A DNA stretch of 64,000 nt from Silene latifolia (lineage: Eukaryota; Streptophyta; Magnoliopsida; Caryophyllales; Caryophyllaceae), in assembly GCF_048544455.1 (NCBI RefSeq), contig NC_133537.1, forward strand, positions 152,188,058 through 152,252,057, in the 5' to 3' direction. Numbering within the stretch: the stretch's first letter is position 1; each line of letters begins with the position of its first letter. The notes below the pieces were generated by a model. The model was not told the origin of the DNA and made no database searches. It saw only the letters and a list, made by a program, of their open reading frames with translations. The translations under genes and the position numbers were made by a program. Positions 9,371-22,386 of the stretch are shown piece by piece.

Positions 9371-11147
9371 TGGTCGGACTCACTTGGAGGTTTAGTTTTA
9401 GGTACTTGTCGTTAGGAGCACCTAGACCAAAACACAATTTATAACTCCACAAACAACTCTACAATTAGTAAAGAGGCAAGTAAAGGTCGGATCCCAAGGG
9501 ATGGAAATTGAGATGAGATTTTCAATTGCAACTACTGGTGTCTAGGGTTGTCGCAATTTGGGTTTTGAAGTAGAAGATCACTAAACTAAATAGCAATAAA
9601 AGTAAACAAGCAAGATGATTAAAAAGGGGTGTAAACAATTGATAAAAGGCACTAGGGTGTCATGGGGTCATAGGGGATTCATGGGAATTGATCATACGAA
9701 CATATTCTCAAATTATAAGCAAGCAATTATTGTTGTGATGGATCGAGTTGGTTTATATCTTACAATCCTAGGAAAGTTTGGGTCCCGGAGCCGAATCAAT
9801 TAGATTGTACAACACCTACAAGTCGACTTAATCTTCCCTACTCAACTATATGCATGGTCTAATGAGACTCGAGTTGGTTTATGTCTTACAAGTCTCACTG
9901 AAAAGATAGGTGATGGGTAAAAAATGCAAGGATTCATAGGCTCGCATTTCATCAAACATAACATGTGCATAAGTTGAGATCACAACAAGCAAGCAAATAA
10001 ACTATGAAAACATATTAATTTAAGCATGAATCATCCCCCATGTCGGTTTCCCCTAATTACCCATTAACCCTAGCTAAGAAACTACTCACTCATTATCAAG
10101 TTGAATATGCTAGCAAGGTTGTCAATCATACCAACAAAGTAAAACATGAAGAATAAATGAAGATAATTAACAATAATTAAAAAGGAATTAAGAGAATTAT
10201 ACCTACTAATGATTCCAATAATAAAGCAAAGAATAATAGAAGTACTTGATGATTGATTGGAAGGTTCTCAATCTTCCAATAATAACCCAAATAATCTTCA
10301 ATTACCCAAAATGAAAGATTAACAAGAGAGAGATTAAGGAAATGAAACTTGTATTAAGACTTGATTAAATTTTGATTACAAGATTAAAGAGAGATTTGAT
10401 TGATATTAATTACACTAAAGATTGCTAAGAAGAACATGATCTTCTAATTAGTCTAATGGGGTATTTATAGTGGGGATTAGTTACATAGATTAGGGTTTAC
10501 TAAGGGCTTAAATGACGATTAAGTCCTTGAGGAATTGCCGGTCTCAAGGAAGACTCCGGTCTCCTTTTTGCCGGTCTTAGAAAAATATGCGCATCCTTCC
10601 TTAAAACTTGTAGAAGACGAAATGGCTGACAGACAATCCGAGCGTCCAGGGCACGGGACGGGCGGATTGTGGAGATTCTGGCCGAGCGGATTTAAGGGAA
10701 GACGGGCGGATTGTGGTGGTTTTGGACGGGCGTCCAGCTGGGGAAGACGCTCAGATTGCCCTTGCTGGACGGGCGTCTTGTGGACAATCCGCTCGGATTG
10801 TCTTACAGCTACTTTATTTCTTCTTTTCTTCCTTTCTCTTCATAAAATCCTTGAGGATTTCCTCGGGGATGCAAGGATCTTTTCTCATCATTGCCCATCT
10901 ACTATAGTATGTATAAAGGCCTTCTAATCTTGTCTTCTCTTTGATGCTTGGTCATTGAATTCAATCAATTTAGCTCTATTTTGCCATGAAAAAGCAAGGT
11001 TTGCACTCCTTTCCTACCAAGGAAACAAAACCTCAAAGAATATGCAAAACAAAGGACTAAAGACAATAAATGACCCAAATATGCACTAAAAAGCATGGGA
11101 ACAAGGCTAATTCGGGGACTAAATATGCTCTAATTATGTTCACATCA
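9371..11147 (-). repeat. Element B 3' LTR
   Basis: On the minus strand it begins TGATGTGAACATAATTAG and ends GTCCGACCA. It matches 48135-49915 almost base for base. The CpG-word cluster lies at about 10,620-10,805. On the minus strand a TATA-like box (ccactataaatacccc) is seen as ggggtatttatagtgg at 10459-10474. Apparent ORFs through the word cluster are repeat artefacts. Confidence 0.92.
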
Positions 11148-13106
11148 AATATCCCCAAACCGAACCTTTGCTCGTCCCGAGTAAAGAGGCGACAAAGACT
11201 AGGACCGTTATTTAACCTAACCTAATAGCATAGCCGGTGTGAGACAATTAGCGGGTCTCACTCTGCCCCTTTAACTCACAACAAGACAACCATGAGGTAG
11301 GATGCCTTCTTGCAAGGCAAGGTGGGTCTTGCCAAAATGGCGACACATCCAAACATTAAGCACACAAAATCAAGTAATGGATGCATCTACAAAAGAATAG
11401 CCACTTTCCTCTTCTAAGTGGCGGAAATTATCTACAAGGGAAGCAATTCAAGGGTACACACTCCTTCATAGATGCAATTTCTTCAAACTACTAAGCCTAG
11501 AAGGATACCAATAAATCACCTCCAAATTGTGTCAAGTTAGGGTACCTTTGTCCTCAATCGTTAAATGCTTTTGTCAAGAGTAGACTCCCTATGGTGTTAG
11601 AAACACTGGAGGATCGCGGAATTCCCCCTCTTGCCTAGACAAGAAGAAGGGTCGTCCCCTCTCTACCATGCACAAAAATGGATACGATGGATAAAGGGAT
11701 TGGTAGATATTTGAGTTTCATTTTGGGAGTTTGCTATTGTTTTTGTTTTCCTCCCAATTTCATGTGGCATTTGATATTTGAGAACACTTTCTTTTGCCAT
11801 TTGTTTGATTTTTGGCATTTCAACACTTGCCAACTTTTTGCATTTCTTTGAAACATTTTCAAGGTCACCCCATATGTAGTGAGGGTGCCTTATATTTGAA
11901 GCATTAGGAGTCTATTTTTGTTCCTCTTTTCATTTGATGCATTTTGCAAACTTTCTTTCACTTTTCATTTCATTGAACTCAAATCAATTTTCTTTTTGTG
12001 CCCATTCCCTTTGATGACAAAAATGTGGTAGAACATGGATGATGGATGCATGCATGGTTTCAAGGGTCACCTTGGAATAAACGGTAGCCAAGGAGTTATC
12101 ACACCACAAGGTACTCTTGACTAGGCCTTAATCCATGGGTCAAAGGATACTAGCATGACACATCCTAGGGTGTTTTACAAGTATTCTAACAAACAAAGTC
12201 TTAAGAAGAAAAAGCATCTACTAGGGCCTATATACACTTGTCATGCTTCCCAAGTAGACGGTTTCGCAAAATTTTATAACATGCAACTACATGCCATGAT
12301 GCAACTAACACATATACATCCTAATGCAAATGATTCTACCAACTAATATGCCATATAATCTAAATGCAGGTCCTAAATTCACATTCTTATACCGCATCAA
12401 TCAAAATAAAGCCACATAGTCATTAACATAAAGAGGAAAAAGGAGATTGGAAAGATCATACCATGCGGTCTTCAATATCCTCATGTCTCGGATGTGGAGT
12501 AGTCGATCAATGTGAACAAGGATAGAACAAACACAATATATACAATAATATATACGAGTCTACACTACAAAGGAAATGAACTTGTTTTTGGATTTTCAAA
12601 TTTTTCAAATTTTTTTGATTTTTCGAAATTTTTTGATTTTTTTGGGTTTTTGAATAAAAGTTAAGTTAGAATTTCCCATCCCCACACTAATATGGGCATT
12701 GTCCTCAATGGCCAAAATGATAGGAAATTATGCAAGTATGATGCATGAATTCTATACTAAATGCAAGCTATACTAATCTACACTACATGATGCATGGGTT
12801 TTTGTTTATGACGGAGAGCTTAATTTAGATTACCTCCCGTTGCGTATGCATGTACTTCCCCAAACCGAGATAGACATTATTTCTAATGTCTTAAAATATG
12901 GGGTAGTTCATGCACACAAGATGCAATGCATGAAGCTAAATTGTCATTTTGGATTTTTCAAACGGGAACAATAAAAGAACACCTCAATGTGGCCGAGGTG
13001 TTAGTCCTCATGTTGCTAGGACTCTCCAACTATGATCAAGATAAAAATAAATAAAACAAAGAAAGAAGTAGACAAACCTCAAGAGGGTAGAAGCCTCCAA
13101 AGCCTG
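11148..13106 (-). other. Element B 3' non-coding region and PPT
   Basis: Corresponds to 27,812-29,876 of element C in reverse. The PPT lies next to the LTR (aatatccccaaaccgaacc at 11148-11166, GGTTTGGGGATATT on the minus strand). A long T/A-rich tract lies at about 12,593-12,660. No ORF is shared with C, so I treat it as non-coding. Confidence 0.8.
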
Positions 13107-13271
13107 CTAGTCTTCCACCATATCATCATTGTCATCATTTTCCTCCATAGAAGCGGACTTATCACCACTTCCCTCTTCACTTCCTTACTCACTTCCTTCA
13201 TCATCTTCATTAGCCTCTTCTTTTTCATCATCTACCTCTTCATCAACACCCTCATCATCATCAACCTCATC

Positions 13272-16200
13272 TGTAACACCCGCAAATTTCCCATTTTGAC
13301 ACTTAAAATTTATTAGACCGTTTAATCACTTTATTAAATATTTTTGAATTATTCAGTTTAGTTAATATTATGTCAAACACGATTTTTATAAAAGTAATAT
13401 ATAAAAGCTCGTTTATATAAAAATACGTATTATTATTACATTATATTTTTAAGACATAATTTATATAAGAATATATGTATACGTATTTTTCGTCGGACAA
13501 TAATAGTGACAGTAATAATATTGGTTTCCGTCTCAAGTTAATATAAACTCGAGACATTATTCTGTCTAGTTATAGACCGTCACATTTCACTATGTACCTA
13601 CTTTAATCCGGACCAACCAGAAATCGACAACATGCTCACCTACCCTCTTACACCCTACCTCTAAATATCTCCTTTATACATATTATTATATATTTTATAA
13701 TATTATATATATTATTATTATTAATATTACTACATTATTATTGTTGTTGTTTGTTCATGCGTGACCCCCACCCCCTGCAATTCGTCTTCTTCTTTTCGAA
13801 TAAAAAAAGCAACAACAACAACCACCAGTAAAACCTTCAACGCCATTTCCGTCCTCTTTCAACCATAGATCCCGCCTCCGTCTCTCAACCAAAATGCATA
13901 ATTTTCACGCCATTCTCTTCCTCTCTTCTTCCTCCTCATTTCTAGGTAAGAAAGTCTTAACTTTGTTGAATTTTTGAAATGGGCAATTTGTGACAAACTC
14001 GGTTTTGTGACCCATGTTACTCGTTTTTCCTCATTTCTAGTTGAATACTGAAGTAAAGCTAGTGCCTTGGCCGTTTTTACTTGGGAATTCGAGGAGATAA
14101 GGTAACGGTGATAGGTTACTCGACAAAGTGTCGATTTTTCTCCTTTTACTCGATTTTCACTCGTTTTTCTGTTGTAAAGCTTAGTCCTTTAAGACTTTCT
14201 CTTATGTATGGTCGAATATGTGGTTAAACAGTCATCTTACATGTCTTTTTTTTTGAATATTTCCTGACTCGTCTTCATAGCGGTCTCAGTTATGGTGGCT
14301 TATGCCGTCTGTTTTCGTGAATGTGGCTGCCGTTTTCTAGGTTTTATTGGGCATCATTTTGGTGAACATTGTAGGGGTTATTCACGACTTAGTCATGTTC
14401 ATTTCCGTCTTGGCTTCAACTTCGATTTCCGTCTTGAGTTTGGATTAAAAATGGCGGCTGGAACTTGTTTTGTACCGTGACTGGTACTACCTTTGTGCTC
14501 TGTTTTGGGGTCATGAAATGGATGGTTGAGCTCTGTTTTGGGTGTTCAAAATGGTGTTCGTGGGGTGGCCTGTCACGGCCTGGTTGCGCTTGTCTTGGGG
14601 CGGCTGTTTGCAGCTCTTTCCGGGCAGCCGCGGGTGGTGTTTGGAGGTCTTTGCAGGCTGATTAGAGGCGGCCTTTAGGCTTGTTTCGGGTAGTAAAGGG
14701 TGGTTAGTTTGTGCGGGATATTGGGTGTATGAATATATGTCTATATGTATCTGTCTTAAGCAAGTTTATATGTTCGTCCCTTGGTTCACATGTTGGTTGA
14801 TCCGGGTTGGATCACGGTTTGGTGGTTGTTTCATGGACTGTCGGGCAGCCGTGAAATAGGTTGTCGCGTGGATTGTTTTGAGTCGTGTTTATAAATTATT
14901 TGGGTTGGGTTGTGCTTTAGAATATTGGCCCAGTTTATAAGAAGGTGTGGTCCTAAGAAAACTTCGTTTGCGGTTATTTAAATTTTATCTCGTGTTCTAT
15001 ACAACGAAATTCATTAAATATCGTTCTTTATATACATACATATATTCCTCTCACATGATCAAACTGTTGGGCCTTACATGATTATATGTTTGGATTTTAC
15101 ATTAGTATTAAGTTAGGTCTAGCATATCTTGTTTGTTGGGCTTAATGTGATTTAATTGTTGGACTCCTTATATTTTGTTTATTGGGCTCATAATTGAGTC
15201 ACTTGAGTTAATCGCATTTTATCCCGTAAATTATTCATTATCACTTGTTATATTTTATTTAACCAGCATGTTAAATTATGAAGTGAAATAATTATTAATA
15301 TAATACAAGTATGAGATATTTATTATAAGTAGTTACTTCTAGTGAGTCGTACTCTAGATAATATCTAGTATTGTTCGGTCGTTAGAGTCTTGGTTCTACC
15401 AGATACTAGGGGTGAGCCAGAGGCCCTCTAGTTGCGAGATGATTCGTCGGGAGTGATGTTCCCATCCGTACTCATGGTTATGCAAAACATAAGTATGAGT
15501 GTGACATTAATCATCCCGTCCCTGAGTCACGGTCCTATCGGATTCTAGGGGTGAGCCATAGGCCCTCTAGTTGCGATAAGGTCGTCGAGATTGATGTTCC
15601 TATCCGTACTTATGGTGAGATGCAAGCCGTAAGTATGAATGTGACATTAATAATCCCGTTCTATGTGCTTGTGTTTGTGCTTGTTTGTTGTATTTGGCCA
15701 TTTTTTAAAGGTAACCGCTGAGCCAGATACTTGTTTGTTGTGCCTCGGACATGTTTTAAAGGTAACCTCTGAGTCGGGCACTTGTTTGTTGTATTTGGCC
15801 ATGTTTTAAAGGTAACCGCTGAGCCAAATACTTGTTTGTTGTGTCTCGGACATGTTTTAAAGGTAACCTATGAGCCGGGCACTTGTTTGTTGTATTTGGC
15901 CATGTTTTAAAGGTAACCGCTGAGCCAGATACTTGTTTGTTGTACCTCGGACATGTTTTAAAGGTAACCTCTGAGTCGGGTACTTGTTTGTAGTATTTGG
16001 ACTTGTTTTAAAGGTAACCGCAGAGCCAGATACTTTATATGTTGTGTCTTGGACATGTTTTAAAGGTAACCTATGAGTCGGACACTTGTTTGTAGTATTT
16101 GGACATGTTTTAAAGGTAACCGCTGAGCCATATACTTTATATGTTGTGTCTCGGACATGTTTTAAAGGTAACCTCTGAGTCGGACACTTGTTTGTAGTAT

Positions 16201-16992
16201 TTAGACATATTTTAAAGGTAACCGCTGAGCCAGATACTTTATGTGTTGTGCTTCGGACATGTTTTAAAGGTAACCTCTGAGTCGGGCATTTGTTTGTAGT
16301 ATTTGGACATGTTTTAAAGGTAACCGCTGAGCCATATACTTTAGAGGTCGTGCCTTGGACACGTTTTAAAGGTAAACGCTGAGCCAAGGTACTTAAGGAC
16401 TTGTGTCTCGGACATGATTTAAAGGTAGCCTCTAAGCCGGATGCTCTGCTTATTATGGGGTGTTAGTAGTCCCATTTCATGTATTGTATGTTGTTTTGTT
16501 TTCAAAGTTGGATGTATCATATGCCTTATCTATGATTTACTACGCATGTTTGAATGTTAGTCTCATGTCTCAGTATTTGCATCAAATGGTTATATTTATG
16601 ATCTAATATGTTCTTGTTTATCTGTGTTTCGACATATTGTGGCTGGGAGAACCTTGAGTTACTCCCCACTAACTGTGGCGTTCATGTTTACATGAATGAC
16701 AGGTTGTGAAGATGCTTACGTGGGGAAGGCGTGTGGGCTAGCGAGAACTAAATCCTTGGACCTTAGTTTGCTAGTTTAGAAACCATTTATTTGTTTATTC
16801 GTGGGATATCTTTTCCTCACCTTCTAGACTTGGGTTGTAATAACCTGAGTTTGGCTATTGTAGTATTTGTTTCTTTTCCTTTTTGGCACCCGCGTGTTAA
16901 TATTTAACTAGTAATTTAAAAGTTTTTAAAATCTCATAAATTTCCGCTTTAATTTATTAGTTATAATTTCCGCTTTATCGCGGGGTGTCACA
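13272..16992 (+). repeat. Element D 5' LTR (3.7 kb)
   Basis: Unusually long LTR. Parts in order: AT-rich upstream sequence with TATA-like runs (about 13,675-13,745), a pyrimidine-rich leader, a strong splice-donor-like ctag|gtaag at 13,944-13,950, a GC-richer stretch (14,290-14,700), two tandem units of about 139 bp (15,396-15,665), and a 51-bp/dimeric minisatellite (15,680-16,443). It ends cggggtgtcaca. Small ORFs here are not conserved with the 3' LTR copy and I do not call them genes. Confidence 0.9.
15680..16443. repeat. Dimeric minisatellite in D 5' LTR
   Basis: About 15 monomers of 50-53 bp sharing catgttttaaaggtaacc, alternating between type A (tatttgg...ccgctgagcca) and type B (ctcggac...cctctgagtcgg), so the true period is about 101 bp. 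Early pairs start cttgtttgttgt; later B units start ctttatatgttg. The repeats create a false long minus-strand reading frame. Confidence 0.9.
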
Positions 16993-19240
16993 GTTGGTAT
17001 CAGAGCCTATGTTGCTCCCGACGCACACACGTGTACCCCAAATTTAAATGTGAACTTGACTTTGAATAATGAATGAGAGATGGGTAGACTTAAGGACCTA
17101 AGGTGGTAGTGTGTAGTGTGTTTGCTCTTTGTTAGGTTCTAACATGTTTGTTGATTGTCATTTAATAATTTTTGTGCCCTTTGATCAATGACCGTAAACC
17201 TACCAACGTGAAGATCAAGATTTGGTGCCTATTGCCGTTGATTGAAGATTTGCTCAACTTTGAAGAATGCTTCTACTTCCTTGAAGATGTTTCTCATTCT
17301 TGGTGTACCTTGTCTTATTCCTTATCTCTTGTGTTTATCCTTCTTCTAAACTCTCTTCTATTTTACTTTGAAAGCTACTATTGTACTCCTAATTTGTCTT
17401 TTGTTCCTTACTTATCCTCCCTTTTACGCCTTTTGATAGTACTCTTTCTTTTGAGGAATCTTGACCTTGGTTGGAAAATTTGACTTTTGAGGGGATTGTT
17501 TATGGTTAACCCATAACCCTGGTTTTGAGAAGTTGTGATATTGGAAAGACTTAGGTAGTGGATGAGACATACTTGATGGTTCTTATACCTAGATCCTTGA
17601 TAAAGTGAGTATATTTGATTGGTGGATTTTGTGTGTCAAGTGTGAGTTGCATTGGTTACTAAGGTTATAGAACTTGGCTTTGTTATTTTTGGTTGGGATA
17701 CTAGTGCTTAGTACTTGACCTAAGGTGGATGAAATTGAATGGTGGATTTGAGGATGTAGGATTGACTAAGTAAGTCGAGTTTGTGATTGGCTTTCGTAGT
17801 TGCTTTGGATAAGAGGGTTTAATGTATATGTTACCATGTGATAAATGCTAATTGTGGGATTATTAGTTGGTCTAAATGAGTGATCTTGATTACTACTTGA
17901 TGTATGGAATGAGAGTGAGACTAAGCTACGTTGTTGGGAAATCTTAGCGCTTGTTTTAGTAGCTAGAAAGGATAATGTTATGGTTGACACTAGTTGGATA
18001 TGAGTATAGCTTTGTTGGAACTTTGACCTTGATCTTGAGGAAGTTGTTTGTGGATGTTTGAGGATTTGGAGTGGTGAAATCACACTTATAGTGGAGTACC
18101 TTGTTTCAGGGAATGGATTAGGATGAAGTAACATGAGTGTTTTGAGGAAACCCTTGGGAGTGTTGTGATTATAAGTTTTGTTGATAAGAAGTTTTCGGAA
18201 CCGATTAGGATGATGTTGTTATTTGGGATTCGAGTACTTGACGTTTCCTTCTTGTCTAATTCCCTTCTTCTTTGACCATGAGCGTTACCATTCATACCTC
18301 TCTTTCTCGCTTCATCATGCTCCTCCTTTAAGTTTGATGCTGGTAACCTATAAAACCCTATCTTTTGCATCCTTGTAAATTTGACTTCAATTCTTACCTC
18401 ATGAATTCATCATAGCTCTTTTTGTTGGTTAAGTTTGGACTCTCTTAGCGTGCCTGGTATTTATGTTGTCTAAATTGCTTTTCATTTCATGCAATTTCTA
18501 AACTTTTAAGCTACCAGTTCTGATTCGTTGTTAAAAGTTGATGTTACTTTTGCAAACTTTACCTATTTTAAAGATTTGAAAATGAAAATTTGATTTAGTC
18601 CCTTTTTATTCCTTGAGTATAGATTTCTTTATCATGATTTTAATTGCCGAACCCGAGATTTCTTAAAATTTTATCCAATTTCTGTTAACTTTGATCTATT
18701 TGTGACTTCTTTGTCAACGTTTAAGATTACATTTTCAGAAATTCGACTCCCTTTTGAGTTTAAAAGTGAAATCTTTATCTCTATCTTGGCTTTTGCAAAA
18801 GAAAATTTGAGTAGATTATCTTTTTCTTTTGTTTTCGACGTTGATCGGATGTTAGAACTCGTTATTGGAGACGTTTGATAACTTGTTCTACGCTTGTCGG
18901 CGAATTGATTTTGTTTTGAATCTGTCTTTGACTTGGAAAGTTAGTGTTCTTGTGTGCACGACAAGGGCAATTTCGTTCCATGAATGAGACTTATACTTTT
19001 GAAAACTCTCCGTTAATGTTTTTGAAAGTGTTTTGATTTTGATTCATACAAATGATTTTCCTTTCGACTTGGTTCTGTCGGAAAATTTTAGTTGAAATTT
19101 TTGAAAGAATTTAAATTCTTACAAGTAAGTAACCTTTTAAATGGTTGGTTACCAATTTCAAAAAGCTCAGTTTTATTTTTATAACTTTTCATTTTTACTT
19201 TCAAGTTTCGAGGACGAAACTTTTTAAAAGATGGGGTGAT
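16993..19240 (+). other. Element D internal non-coding region
   Basis: Starts with PBS tggtatcagagc (16995-17006) and ends with a hairpin (19203-19222) and PPT aaaagatggggtgat (19226-19240). No gag, protease or RT motif was found in any frame; short frames such as 17,172-17,483 are T-rich hydrophobic readings without family resemblance. Loss of coding is therefore complete. Confidence 0.8.
19203..19222 (+). other. PPT-proximal hairpin of element D
   Basis: Perfect 8-bp stem aagtttcg / cgaaactt with loop agga, three bases before the purine tract that primes plus-strand DNA synthesis. Elements E and the copias have comparable hairpins at the same place. Confidence 0.7.
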
Positions 19241-20556
19241 TGTAACACCCGCGAATTTTCCATTTTGACACTTAAAATTTATTAGACCGTTTAATCACTT
19301 TATTAAATATTTTTGAATTATTCAGTTTAGTTAATATTATGTCAAACACGATTTTTATAAAAGTAATATATAAAAGCTCGTTTATATAAAAATACGTATT
19401 ATTATTAAATTATATTTTTAAGACATAATTTATATAAGAATATATGTATACGTATTTTTGGTCGGACAATAATAGTGACAGTAATAATATTGGTTTCCGT
19501 CTCAAGTTAATATAAACTCGAGACATTATTCCGTCTAGTTATAGACCGTCACATTTCACTATGTACCTACTTTAATCCGGACCAACCAGAAATCGACAAC
19601 ATGCTCACCTACCCTCTTACACCCTACCTCTAAATATCTCCTTTATACATATTATTATATATTTTATATTATTATATATATTATTATTATTAATATTACT
19701 ACATTATTATTGTTGTTGTTTGTTCATGCGTGACCCCCACCCCCTGCAATTCTTCTTCTTCTTTTCGAATAAAAAAAGCAACAACAACAACCACCAGTAA
19801 AACCTTCAACGCCATTTCCGTCCTCTTTCAACCATAGATCCCGCCTCCGTCTCTCAACCAAAATGCATAATTTTCACGCCATTCTCTTCCTCTCTTCTTC
19901 CTCCTCATTTCAAGGTAAAAAAGTCTTAACTTTGTTGAATTTTCGAAATGGGCAATTTGTGACAAACTCGGTTTTGTGACCCATGTTACTCGTTTTTCCT
20001 CATTTCTAGTTGAAGACTGAAGTAAAGCTAGTGCCTTGGACGTTTTTACTTGGGAATTCGAGGAGATAAGGTAACGGTGATAGGTTACTCGACAAAGTGT
20101 CGATTTTTCTCCTTTTACTCGATTTTCACTCGTTTTTCTGTTGTAAAGCTTAGTCCTTTAAGCCATTCTCTTATGTATGGTCGAATATGTGGTTAAAAAG
20201 TCATCTTACATGTCTTTTTTTTGAATACTTCCTGACTCGTCTTCATAGCGGTCTCAGTTATGGTGGCGAGTTCGAGTTTATGCCGTCTGTTTTCGTGAAT
20301 GTGGCTGCCGTTTTCTGGGTTTTATTGGGCATCATTTTGGTGAACATTGTAGGGGTTATTCATGACTTAGTCATGTTCATTTCCGTCTTGGCTTCAACTT
20401 CGATTTCCGTCTTGAGTTTGGATTAAAAATGGCGGCTGGAACTTGTTTTGTACCGTGACTGGTACTACCTTTGTGCTCTGTTTTGGGGTCCTGAAATGGA
20501 TGGTTGAGCTCTGTTTTGGGTGTTCAAAATGGTGTTCGTGGGGTGGCCTGTCACGG

Positions 20557-22246
20557 TGATGTGACCATAATTAGCGCATATTTAGCCCCCGAATTAGCCT
20601 TGTTCCCATGCTTTTTAGTGCATATTTGGGTCATTTATTGTCTTTAGTTCTTTGTTTTGCATATTCTTTGAGATTTTGATCCCTTGGTAGGAAAGGAGTG
20701 CAAATCTTGCATTTTCATGGCAAAACGAGACTAAATTGATTGAATTCAATGACCAAGCATCAAGGAGAGACAAGATTAGAAGGCCTTTGTACATATTATA
20801 GTAGATGAGCAATGTTGAGAAAGGATCCTTGAGTCCCCGAGGAAATCCCCAAAGATTTTGTGAAGAAAAGGGAATAAAAGAAGAAGAAATATTGCTGAGG
20901 TACAATCCGTGCGGTTTCTCCACAATCCGCCCGGATTCACCTAAAGACGCCCGTTTTCCCCCGCCTGAATCCGCCCGTCCCGACTCCAAAACGCACGGAT
21001 TCCAGTACAATGAAAATTTCGTCTTCTCCAAGCTACAAAGAAAGAAGCCCTTCCTTCGAAAAATACCGGCTCCTCCCTGCTCAATCTAAAAAGTGTAATT
21101 ACTAGTTTAGCCCTTAGTTAACCCTAATGCATCCACCTAATTTCCACTATAAATACCCCATTAGTCTAATTAGAAGAGCATGTTCTTCTTATCAATAATT
21201 AGAGTAGTTAATATCAATCAAATCTCTCTTTAGTATTATAATCAACAATTAATCAAGTTCTAATACAAGTTTTATTTCCTTAATCTCTCTTTTGTTCATC
21301 CTTTATTTTGGGTAATTGTAGATTATTTGGGTTATTATTGGGAGATTGACAACCTATCAATCAAGCATCAAGTACTTCTTTTATTCTTTGCTTTATTATT
21401 GGAATCATTAGTAGGTATAATTCTCTTAATCCCTCTTTAATTATTGTTAATTACTTTCATTTATTCATCATGTTTCCTTTTGTTGGTATGATTGACAACC
21501 TTGCTAGCATGATCAACATGATAATGAGTGAGTAGTGACCTAGCTAGGGTTAATGGGTAATTAGGGGAAACCAACATGGGGAATGATTCATGCTTAAATT
21601 AATATGCTTTCATGGTTTATTTGCTTGCTTGTTTTGATCTCAACTCATGCACATGTTATGTTTGATGAAATGCGAGCCTATGAATCCTTGCATTTTTTAC
21701 CCATCACCTATCTTTTCAATGAGACTTGTAAGACATAAACCAACTCGAGTCTCATTAGACCGTGCATGTTGTTGAGTAGGGAAGACTAAGTCGACTTGTA
21801 GGTGTTGTACAATCTAATCGATTCGGCTCCGGGACCCAAACTTTCCTAGGATTGTAAGATATAACCCAACTCAATCCATCACAACAATAATTGCTTGCTT
21901 ATAATTTGAGAACATGTTTGTGTGATCAATTCCCATGATTCCCCTATGACCCCATGACATCCTAGTGCTTTTTATCAATTGTTTACAACCCTTTTAATTC
22001 ATCTTACTTATTTACTTTCTTTGCTATTTAGTTTAGTGACCTTCTACATCAACCCAAATTATGACACCCCTAAGACACCACTAGTTTCAATAGAAATCTC
22101 ATCTCAATTCCCGTCCCTTGGGATCCGACCTTTACTTGCCTCTTTACTAATTGTATAGTTGTCTGTGAAGCTATAAATTGTGTTTTGATTCGGACGTGAC
22201 CCAACGCCCACATCTATTTAATTGTGAACACGAAACGGACCGATCA
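20557..22246 (+). repeat. Element C 5' LTR
   Basis: Begins tgatgtgaccataattagcg and ends ggaccgatca. It carries the CpG words at 20,904-21,002 (atccgcccggatt, gacgcccg, aatccgcccgtccc) and the core promoter tataaata at 21,148-21,155. The reading frames inside it are not conserved. Confidence 0.93.
21148..21155 (+). promoter_or_regulatory. Element C LTR TATA box
   Basis: The sequence ccactataaatacccc, about 150 bp downstream of the CpG-word cluster and identical in the 3' LTR (30,468-30,475) and in reverse in B. It is the likely promoter of the genomic gag transcript. Confidence 0.65.
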
Positions 22247-22250
22247 AAAA

Positions 22251-22270
22251 TGGCGCCTTTGCCGGGGACG
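22251..22270 (+). other. Element C primer binding site
   Basis: The sequence tggcgcctttgccggggacg lies four bases after the LTR, the Athila/Tat type PBS with a one-base change from element A. Confidence 0.85.
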
Positions 22271-22386
22271 ATGTTTACTTGATTTAGATTTTCTTACATT
22301 GTTATTAGTTGTGTCTTTCTTTGCCTTGGGGAAGTAAAACTCCTCAAGGTTTGTTCTAATTGTTTTCGAGTTGTTTGATATTTTGC

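Noticed and set aside
10535..10927. Frame of 130 codons (and 49,336-49,695) in the B LTRs
   Set aside because: Open only because of the CpG-word array; not kept in the C LTR and has no family resemblance.
13032..13316. Plus-strand hydrophobic frame of 94 codons
   Set aside because: It is the complement of the acidic tail of the B accessory ORF running into the D LTR start.
14292..14665. Small frames in the GC-rich part of the D LTR
   Set aside because: The 3' LTR copy (20,187-20,426) has shifted frames; no conserved protein.
15857..16387. Long minus-strand reading frame of repeated TTNKCPTQRLPLKH-like units (and similar at 32,593-33,329)
   Set aside because: It is the translation of the 51-bp minisatellite in the D LTRs; the frame stays open because the unit is nearly a multiple of three, and unit number differs between the LTRs.
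15680..16443. CRISPR-like direct repeats
   Set aside because: Repeats are contiguous and diverged, with no unique spacers; plant LTR context.
16995..17006. tRNA gene at the PBS sites
   Set aside because: Only the 12-20 base primer complement is present; no cloverleaf could be drawn around any PBS in the window.
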